64,000 nt of DNA, from assembly GCA_963920575.1 (NCBI GenBank), contig OY986972.1, positions 18,270,502 through 18,334,501 on the forward strand. The letters run 5' to 3'. Positions within the stretch are counted from its first letter, which is position 1. Each line of letters opens with the position of its first letter. Origin of the DNA: Narthecium ossifragum. Lineage: Eukaryota > Streptophyta > Magnoliopsida > Dioscoreales > Nartheciaceae. Of the stretch, positions 56,200 through 64,000 are shown piece by piece. The translations under genes and the position numbers were made by a program. The notes under the pieces are model-generated. The model searched no databases, was not told the origin of the DNA, and worked only from the letters and a program-made list of their open reading frames with translations.

Positions 56200-58812
56200 G
56201 ATTGAAATAATTGAGATTAGGCATGGACATGTGGACCTCATGGGTTTCTGGCTGGAACGTTAGGGACGCATCATGGTGTCAGCAAAGGATATGCATGAGC
56301 TGGATGCATGGGGGTTGTCCAACGCCGGCCATGGTGGAATTATCTATTAACTTCTAGCTAGCTATATATATATCTGGACAAATCGACAGCCTGGGAGTCC
56401 AGTATCCTTGTGCGGAGCAGAGTATTGATTCCTTTTATTAAGGTTATGGATGTGGTTTAGCGCTGTAAGCAGCTAAGAATCTGACGAGGCAGAGAATCAT
56501 AATTAGGAATAGTTTGACTTTTGTTCGAAAATGATGGAATCTTAAATCTTTCCATGATTTGTTTGGTTTATTTAAGTGGCAATCCTTAAAATGCATGAGG
56601 GAACAGCACAGGGAAAGTTTATGGGTTTATGCTTGTTTATGCACATCATTATGGTCGCTAATTTCAATGGGAACACATGGCGCGTGCATTGTATATGCGC
56701 ATATTATGTGGCGCTTAGGTGTTTGCTGACAAGGATTTGCACGTCAGCGAATAGTTTTGTTTCAGTTTAAAAACATGTCTTGAAGTTATTGTCATCGTTT
56801 TGATCCTCTTTAGAAATAAGAGAGAGAGAGAGAGAACGTTGAAATGTGTAGAAATATAAAAAGCTAGAAGAAGAAGAGAAGAAGAAGAGGGATGGCAGTG
56901 GATTTGAGACGGGTTCGCCTAAACCCAAACCCGTTTCATATCCAAAACCCCAATTCTAAATCCATCCCAAACCCGCACAGGTTTGTATACCCAATCTCAT
57001 ACCCGTTTAAAATCAAACCCGTTTATTCCATCCCCGCCCCACCCCAATATAATACCACAGTGAACATGGTAACATTTTACATAAAATTAAAAAATAAAAT
57101 TTATATTATAAAGATAGAAAATCGACAAGTGAAAATGGCATTAGTTGTAGGTTTGCAACATCTAAGTATACAATCCAGCAATTGCAAAGACAATAGCTAA
57201 CTTCACAAATTAATTAGGAACATTTATATGCTATATTTCTATATTATTTAATTATATATAAACACACACATATATCTATTATATAAGATTCAATGCATCC
57301 TATCAGACGGATAGAGATGCCTGATCCAAATTAAGCCCGGAGATATTAGACGATCAAGATGAAACCACGTAGAAAGGAGTAATGGAGGATGATGGTTAGC
57401 GGGTGGTTAGGAAAGAGAGAAAGAGAGAAGCATGGGGGTGGTAGTTATCCGTACCAAGTGGCACGGGCCCCACCTATTACATATATATTGTAGGGGTGTT
57501 TAGGTATATATATATACTAGTGAATGCTCGTGCCTACGACACGGATATTTTGGACTTCTTTCAGAAAATTTTGGCAAAACCTCCCTCGTACCGAGGGCTT
57601 TACTGAGACAATTCTAAAACATTCCTCAAATACAAAAATTAAATCATAGTATAAAAGGAGCGAATATTGTCCTCGGGGTAAACTTTGTCGCACCATAAAC
57701 CACACAAACGACAACTTCCTCAAATACAACATTACCCCCACAAACCACAACTTCAAAGAAAAAAAATACAGAGATTCTGATTTTACAATAATCCAACTAT
57801 ATGCATGTCCAACTGTCCATACCTCTCTGGAATGTTTGTATATCAAACTGTATGCATGTCCAACTTCAATGGGATTCACACACCCATGCCCCTGGCACAG
57901 TTTTTAGTTACTGCTAGCATAAAATTTTAACTGTGACAACATAAAACAACTGAAATTATTAAACTAAATCTAAGTACCATGCTCTACTACAAAATAGTTA
58001 AACTAAATCTAAGTACCATGCTCTATTACAAAATAGACCCAAATGTGCGGAAATAATATTTCAGGCTCAATTTATCTATCGCATCTCAAACTGAATGATT
58101 AATAGTAAAGGGTAGGGAACATGGCAGGGAACAAAAGAGAAGTAAAACATTACCAGAAAATAGTCACGCTCTTGGGTCACTGGAGGAGGAAACTTATAGT
58201 ACACCTTTGACCAACGCTTCATAAACCTCCACAGCGCTTTCAGATACCTCTTATACGATATGCAAAAAGAAACAATAAAAAAACAAAGAAATCACCTTCC
58301 ACCAAGAATAACCAAGTTCCCCAAACGCCCGATCCTGTCCAAATAGGATTACCCTTGCGAGGAAATCCAACAATAACCGTTCTTAAGAATGGAGAGGATT
58401 ATTTATGCGATTAGAGAGGTACATTAGAGATCAAGAAGAAAAATAAAATCAGTTTTAAACATACAAAAGAGGAAATAAAAAGGGAAATTTCAGCAAAACC
58501 CAACCAAATTTCACCAAAAAAAATCAGTTTCAATCATACAAAAGAGGGGAAAAAAAATGGAAATTGCAGCAAATTTAAGCAGCTGTACCCAAATTTCAAC
58601 GTAACCATGAAATTGCAGCAAAACCCATCGACCAATCGAAGCAATTACACTCACAGATAAGAAGGAGAAGCGACGTCACCGATGGTTGCTTGCTGCCATC
58701 GTCGTTGATCCGAGGTTGTGGCGCGGTGGGTTTAGAGTGAAGAAGAAGAACAGCCAGCGAGAGGCAAAGACATGTGGGAGGGGCCTTTAGGCGGTCGGAA
58801 AGGTAGTAGCGA
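56200..58812. other. Intergenic region upstream of the transporter
   Basis: No gene is recognised. The stretch 56915-57050 has repeated AAACCCGTTT-like blocks reminiscent of hAT-derived MITEs, too decayed to define. At 57497-57545 a TATATATATACTAGTG tract precedes GCTCGTGCCTACGACACGG, similar in layout to the TA-flanked insert at 3990. An AGTACCATGCTCTA block is doubled at 57975-58025. Short A-rich tracts fill most of the rest. Confidence 0.4.
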
Positions 58813-61442
58813 TGTCACACCCTGACCCAGAAAACCCATCCGAGCCGAGGCGTGAGGGGAAACCTACACTATTCATCTCCAGCTGGCGCAATACAATGCG
58901 GAATTAAAGAAAACTTAAACAATATATTCCAGAGGTGAAACAGAAATTCAATCTACATAACATCAGTTGTACTATTCCACATTTGATACAAATCTTCCAA
59001 TGAAAGAATATTATACATTAATTTCAAAAGTCCTCAAAATGTACATAATTTACAAAATCTGCCAAAAGTACAACAGTCGTCCTTCAGCAACCTCAAACAC
59101 CTCTGGATGTAGTCGCGCCACCAAAGCTGATCCGCCGGCTCTACTGAAGAAGAACTGGCGCCTGCACCTGCAAAAGCAACCCGGGTAGGAGTGAGCGATA
59201 AGCTCAGTAGGGTTCTACTCTACGGCACACTGAAGGGAGGAAAATAACAACAGTGTTGTCTCCCCGCACAAGTCTAAGGAATGCCACGGGGTTCCACAAC
59301 CCCTGCCGACTACCCCAAGAATCCTACTCTTCTCAACCGACCACGTTGGGACACATTCTCCAAACACGCTGGGAGGAAACAGAGAACCAGAATCAGTAGG
59401 ATCACCCTTACCCAGCAGGAAGCCACTGCCTGGGGACCATGTCAGGGGCACCGGCAACCATCCTTAGCACTTGGCCTTGGGAGACCAACACGACCTCTAA
59501 ACCTCAAACATTGATCAGAGTCAACTATCGCAAATCCTCAATAATATGAGATCTGATTATACAATCACACCCTAAACCTGACTACCCAGCCACGGTCCTA
59601 AGGCTAGATCCGAGCTACCCGAGAGCCTCGGATCGGCGACCCAAACCATCGCCCGCCTAACCTCAGATGCCTCTAATGCAATCAAAATGCATGAAATGCT
59701 CAGGCATAGATAACAAGATATAAGCATGCAACAAGATGTCAGTAATCATACAGGGCTAGGCTTAGCTTACAGCTAGCCAAAGGGTAAGCATAACAAAGGC
59801 CTCAAATACAGTATATCTATGCTAACCACACAAACATCTGAGCAAAGCATTACACACAGATATACAATAGTTTTCAGTGCTCTCTTGCACCTGACAGATT
59901 AAGGTTCCACAGTTACCCCGCAGGTAACTGACCACAGTTATACAATAGCCCTCGGCACTCGCCGGCAAGAGGCTAAGGTTCCACAATTCCTCATTAGCTA
60001 GCACTCATAACCAGCTAATGGTTAAGCAACCCAATATAGCATTTAATTACTTATCAAACCATGTATTAGTTGCAATCAAAACCATAGATTTGTCCAAAAA
60101 GGAAGATACTCGATTCGATCCTCAAACCCGATAGAAATCATCTGAAAACCTCATAAAATCCACATACATGCTCCCCAACATGTTTAGATACTAATCACCG
60201 ATCAAAACCACCCGAGAAAAGCCAGAAAACCAAGCCCAAGGGGTCACGGACGATGTCACGGTTGATGTCACGGTCGATCCACCGATCGACCGTGAGGCCA
60301 AAACTAGGAAAACCACATGGGCGGCGGTCGATCCACCCATCGACCGTGGGGAGCCCAAAACGAGACAGAGCCTCACGGACGATGCGACGGTCGATGCGAC
60401 GGTCGACCGTGAGGCGGATGAAAAAGAGAGAAGACCCACGGTCGATCGACCCATCGACTGTGGGAGGCCAAAATCCCGACAGAGCCCGACGGTCAATCGT
60501 CAAGCCCAGAAAGAGCAAAATAGTACTTGACGGTCGATGCACCGATCGACCGTCGAGCCCCGAAAGAGCGTATCAACGCTTGACGGTCGATGCACCGATC
60601 GACCGTCGGGCCTTAGGCACAGTTCATCGGAACAGTGCCGGAAATCCAATTTCTTGGATTTCAAGGATCAATTCAAGTTAGAATTCAATGAAACTTTGCA
60701 AGAATGCATAAAAGATGATGGGAAATCCAAGGGTGCGAAAAAATCACATTTTTGACGGTTAAATCTCCAATTTAGGTTAAAATGACCGAAACCCGATAAA
60801 CGGCGAGAATACGGAAAAACAGCCGTTAGAATACCGAAATCGCAACGTAGGAATTCTGAAAAACGAGCCACACCACAAGTGCTACAAGCTACACAACATT
60901 CTAACATGTATTCCTACAGCGAAAGTACAATAAACCTATCCTAGGAGAACCCGATCCAAAGATCGAGGTAGAAACACCTACTTGTAGAGATAGGGCAGCT
61001 CCTCCACGGTTTCCTCAAGTCCGATCGCCGGAAGCCGCTCCTCGAAATCCATCCTCCGATGCCCTAGCACCCAGCCGCAGGAGAGAGAGAGAAGAGAGAA
61101 CGCAGGAGAAGAAGAAAAAAAAGGAAAGAAAGAGAAGGAAGGAGCTTAAATAGAAAGCTGGAATCCATCACAGCCGTCCGATTCGATCCCTCCCGATCGA
61201 GCTCCGATCTTCCGATCGGACGAGCCCTAAAGGTTCGAATCAAACACATACATCAATCAAAGGCCATGTGTGCAACGCGGGTGTGAAACTGACCACCAGG
61301 GAGCATATTTACCAAAATGCGACTGGGGTCAAAGACAGCGATGCGATCGACCGATCGCATCCCAAGGCCAACCGAGCCAAACCATAAACCCAGACCCTCG
61401 ACCTAACGCGGTCGGACCAGGTTGGAGGTACGAGTCCTCACA
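58813..61442 (-). mobile_element. Solo LTR (copy L), long-LTR family
   Basis: It begins TGTCACACCCTGACCC and ends CGAGTCCTCACA on the plus strand, with an exact AGCGA duplication (58808-58812 and 61443-61447). At 59835-59990 it holds extra or duplicated CACTCGCCGGCAAGAGGCTA-type sequence. It is closest to copies B and D. Open frames in it coincide with the minisatellite. Confidence 0.92.
60245..60607. repeat. CGGTCGAC hairpin minisatellite in LTR copy L
   Basis: About nine imperfect units. Two, at 60529-60554 and 60582-60607, are perfect hairpins of GACGGTCGAT, loop GCACCG, then ATCGACCGTC. Confidence 0.85.
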
Positions 61443-61817
61443 AGCGAGGCTACTCGGGGCGCCGCGAGGGGCATTGGTGCCAGACGGTGTTGGCAGCGAT
61501 CGTAGCTGGAGAAGTGGGGGTCCTTCAGGCGGTTGGAGAGGTGGTGGCGAGGCTATGTGGGGCGCCGGTGCGAGATGATGGCGAGGCTACTTGGGGCGCC
61601 GGCGCCGGCGAGGTAGCGGTGGCGAGGCTACTCGGGGCGACGGCTACGGCAAGGCAGGATTTGGGGTGGGTCGATGGTCAACGATGGTTGAGCTCAGTCG
61701 CAGGCAAGGACGGAGGAGGGCAACTGCGATCTCAGGCGAGGCAGGGCATGGGAGTTTCAGGGTTGCAGGCCAGGGCGGAGGAGGCAACCGCGATCTTCTT
61801 CGCTATCGACCTTACCG
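61443..61817. repeat. GC-rich imperfect repeat
   Basis: Imperfect copies of GGCGAGGCTACTCGGGGCGC, together with GCCGG-rich spacers, fill the first 200 bp. The rest is GC-rich and unassigned. Long open frames here reflect base composition. Confidence 0.55.
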
Positions 61818-62045
61818 CTACTCGAGGCGCATCCCTATCTCCCACAACCCCCTTAGAGTCCTCCCAGCCACCTTCGTCCCCTTCCCTACGTAGAACTGCT
61901 CGTACGCCGCCGAGCGCACCAGTCCCAGAGTGACTCCCAACCCGATCTGGCTCTCCATCACCGCCCTCGACCTCAGGATCTTGATCCCTAGGTCCACCAT
62001 GGGGTCCACTGCCATTGAGGAGAGGACGGCGAGTGATATTAAGTT
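61818..62045 (-). pseudogene. Proline dehydrogenase-like gene fragment
   Basis: The minus strand encodes LAVLSSMAVDPMVDLG, then ILRSRAVMESQIGLGVTLGL, VRSAAYEQFYVGKG and AGRTLRGLWEIGMR. This resembles the start of the mature part of plant mitochondrial proline dehydrogenase (VDLGxxxLxSxxM..., FYxHFCAGE, then AxxxLRxLxExGLR). The enzyme oxidises proline to pyrroline-5-carboxylate. Only about 70 codons are present, the catalytic barrel is missing, and the frame ends at 61818. A minisatellite lies upstream. It is a gene fragment, probably captured or duplicated by a transposon. Confidence 0.5.
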
Positions 62046-62169
62046 ATATCAGCTAAACATAAGAACGGAGACGGTGGAAAACAAAGTAGAACGTATTGAA
62101 GGTTCTTGTTGAGCTATACCACTTCCTTTTAATGTATCCAAGGAGTGGAGTCCTATAGGAGAAACAACT

Positions 62170-62986
62170 CCAATCTGTGGGGCGTGGCCGACGGCTGACG
62201 AAGCCGGTACAGGAGGTGTGGCCGATGGATGACGGAGCCAGTAGAGGGGGCAACGACGGAGCCAGTAGAGTCGGTAGAGGGGGCGTGGCCGGGCGTGGCC
62301 GATGGTCGACGGAGCCGATAGAGGGGGCGTGGAGGCGTGGCTGACGGACGACGGAGCTGGTAGAGGAGGCGTGGCCGACGGAGTTGGTAGAGGGGGAAGA
62401 GAGAAGAGAGGGAGATGGGAGATGAGAGAAGAGAGAGAGAGAAGAGAGAGAGAGAGAGTGATGTAGGAGAAACAGCTCCAATCTGTGGGGTGTAGGGTGT
62501 GCAGCGTGGTCGACGGACGACGGAGCCGGTACAGGGGGCGTGGCAGATGGACAACGGAGCCGATAGAGCCGGTAGAGGGGGCGTGGCCGATGGACGACGG
62601 AGCCGGTAGAGCTGATAGAGGGGGTGTGGCCGATGAACGACGGAGCCGGTGGAGGGGGCGTGGCCGACGGATGACGGAGCTGGTAGAGGAGGCGTGGGCG
62701 ACGGAGCTGGTAGAGGGGGATGAGAGAAAAGAGGGAGATGGTAGATGAGAGAGAGAGAGAGAGAGCACCAGTTGAGAGAGGAGCACCAGATGGGAGATGG
62801 CCGACGGCATGGCGAGGGGGCGTGGCCGACGGTGTGGGGCGAGAGATGGGAGATGGGAGATGAGAGATGGGAGGGGTATTGAGAGAGAGAGAGCTGGTAG
62901 AGGGAGCATGGCCGATGGACGACGGAGCTGGTAGAGGGGGCGTGGGGGTGTGGCCGATGGACGACGGAGCCGGTAGAGGGGGCGTG
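62170..62986. repeat. GC-rich minisatellite, about 35-bp unit
   Basis: Imperfect tandem copies of GGGGGCGTGGCCGATGGACG followed by ACGGAGCCGGTAGA run through most of this stretch, mixed with (GA)n tracts at 62395-62460 and 62750-62765. The open frame of 321 codons across it on the minus strand is a translation of the repeat. Confidence 0.85.
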
Positions 62987-64000
62987 TGTCGCGCCCCGAC
63001 CCGCGAAAGCCCAACCGGGCCGGGCGACGCGAACCGGAACTTACAAAACGTGGAAAAAGACGGCGAGGGTTCCCTCTAACCTATTGGTCTCCCTAACAAT
63101 TCACCAAAAGCAACCTCAATTAAAAGACATTAATTTAACAACATCGAACCACAGATTTAAAACCCAAAGTGTTTAATATACATATCCTCGGAGAGGGGAA
63201 GATTCGAATACAACATCACTCCCGTAGGAGACTAACTAACCAAAAGTAAAAGCAGTAAAGATCGCCACCTCTCAAAGTCCACCAGGCGCCGCCGCACCGC
63301 CAACCAACTGCCCGGTAAGGGCCAAAAAAGAAGAGCTGACGCCTGCACCTGCAAAAAGCAGTCCCGAGTAGGTGTGAGCACTAAGCTCAGTAGGGATCTA
63401 CAGTACGACACACAGAAGGAAGAGGGAAACGCAACAGTGTCGCCCTTAAGCGAGACTTGGGTGTGCAGCAAGGGTCCCATAACCCTTCGCCGGTGTCCCT
63501 GAAGGGAGGCCTTAGTTATGGTCTTCCAGCCGAACTGGTCACATACTGGGTTGCCCTCATTGAGGCAGGAAACCACACTGCCGTCTCACTAGCAGGCACC
63601 AAACACTGCTAGGCGGGCAACCACACCACTAGGTAGGCACCTCTTCCCCCCAAGAGACAATGATCCGGACATCGGTTTGCACCCACAACGTCTGGCTCGA
63701 GGCCGACACGACCTCTACAATCATCAAGCAACAAGTGTACCAGTCATCTAGGACTATCATCGAATCGACTGGACACAACAATTCGAACCGGGTCCAAACT
63801 ACCCAACCCCGGTCCTAGGGCTAAGTCCAAGCTTCCAGCCTCGGGACGACGACCCAAAGATCACCCTCGCCCTAACTAATGCAATTAATGCACAAATCAA
63901 CAATGCATGCTATGACATACACAAACAGGAGTAAAGCATGCAACAGTATGACAAACATCATATAAGTCAACCGGATCGCTGCAGCGGTACTACCAACCGC
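62987..64000 (-). mobile_element. Partial long LTR (copy M)
   Basis: It begins TGTCGCGCCCCGACCC directly after the minisatellite and runs out of the window. It is close to copies A and C, including the module at 63345-63395. The last bases (CGCTGCAGCGGTACTACCAACCGC) match copy A near 165-195, inverted. Confidence 0.85.

Noticed and set aside
57497..57545. Possible Helitron or CACTA end
   Set aside because: A TA tract and a short GC-rich word are not enough; no matching second end was found.
62049..63014. Open frame of 321 codons on the minus strand
   Set aside because: It is Pro/Ser/Arg-rich and follows the minisatellite unit; other frames are equally open.

Overview
The window looks like a repeat-rich angiosperm nuclear chromosome. 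It is nested transposable elements almost throughout, with one intact single-copy gene. The evidence for a plant is a plant-type organic cation/carnitine transporter, plant Mutator-like elements (MULEs) carrying Ulp1-protease genes, Athila/Tat and Copia retroelement remnants, a Cassandra-like TRIM with 5S rRNA-derived LTRs, and Tourist-like MITEs. I cannot name the species. I see no tRNA, rRNA or other functional RNA gene and no CRISPR.

Layout. 1-5835: a partial LTR, a solo LTR, an AT-flanked insert, then the gag-protease-integrase half of a decayed Copia element. 5836-13897: an Athila/Tat-type Gypsy element on the minus strand (protease, gag, tRNA-Asp primer site, LTR), whose LTR is interrupted by two younger solo LTRs. 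13898-16333: the RNase H end and 3' LTR of a Copia element, probably the same one. 16334-35220: the RNase H end of a LINE, split by a MULE of about 18.6 kb (MULE-1, 16439-35036) that itself holds several LTR insertions and a Cassandra-like element. 35256-39357: a MITE, another solo LTR and unassigned sequence. 39358 to about 53600: a second MULE (MULE-2), again with nested LTRs and a MITE. 53683-54215: a broken gene fragment resembling a receptor-like cytoplasmic kinase. 54610-56142: the intact transporter gene on the minus strand. 56200-64000: unassigned sequence, a solo LTR, a proline-dehydrogenase-like fragment, a GC-rich minisatellite and a partial LTR.

One long-LTR family dominates. Its ends are TGTGAGG...GACA, and twelve copies cover about a third of the window. 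None has an internal region, eight are complete solo LTRs, and seven of those have exact 5-bp target duplications. Ten of the twelve lie on the minus strand.

The most interesting system is the pair of MULEs. Each has two convergent genes: a transposase on the minus strand at the right and a DUF1985/plant-mobile-domain plus Ulp1-type protein on the plus strand at the left. The non-coding spacers of each are packed with a short motif private to that element: AGTTACTTTCCA in MULE-2 and ACGCGTGTATA/ACACGTG-type motifs in MULE-1. This resembles Arabidopsis VANDAL elements, where the DUF1985 protein VANC binds short element-specific motifs and removes silencing. It suggests two independent, sequence-specific anti-silencing or transposase-recognition systems in one locus. 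Both copies are now broken by stops, frameshifts and nested insertions.
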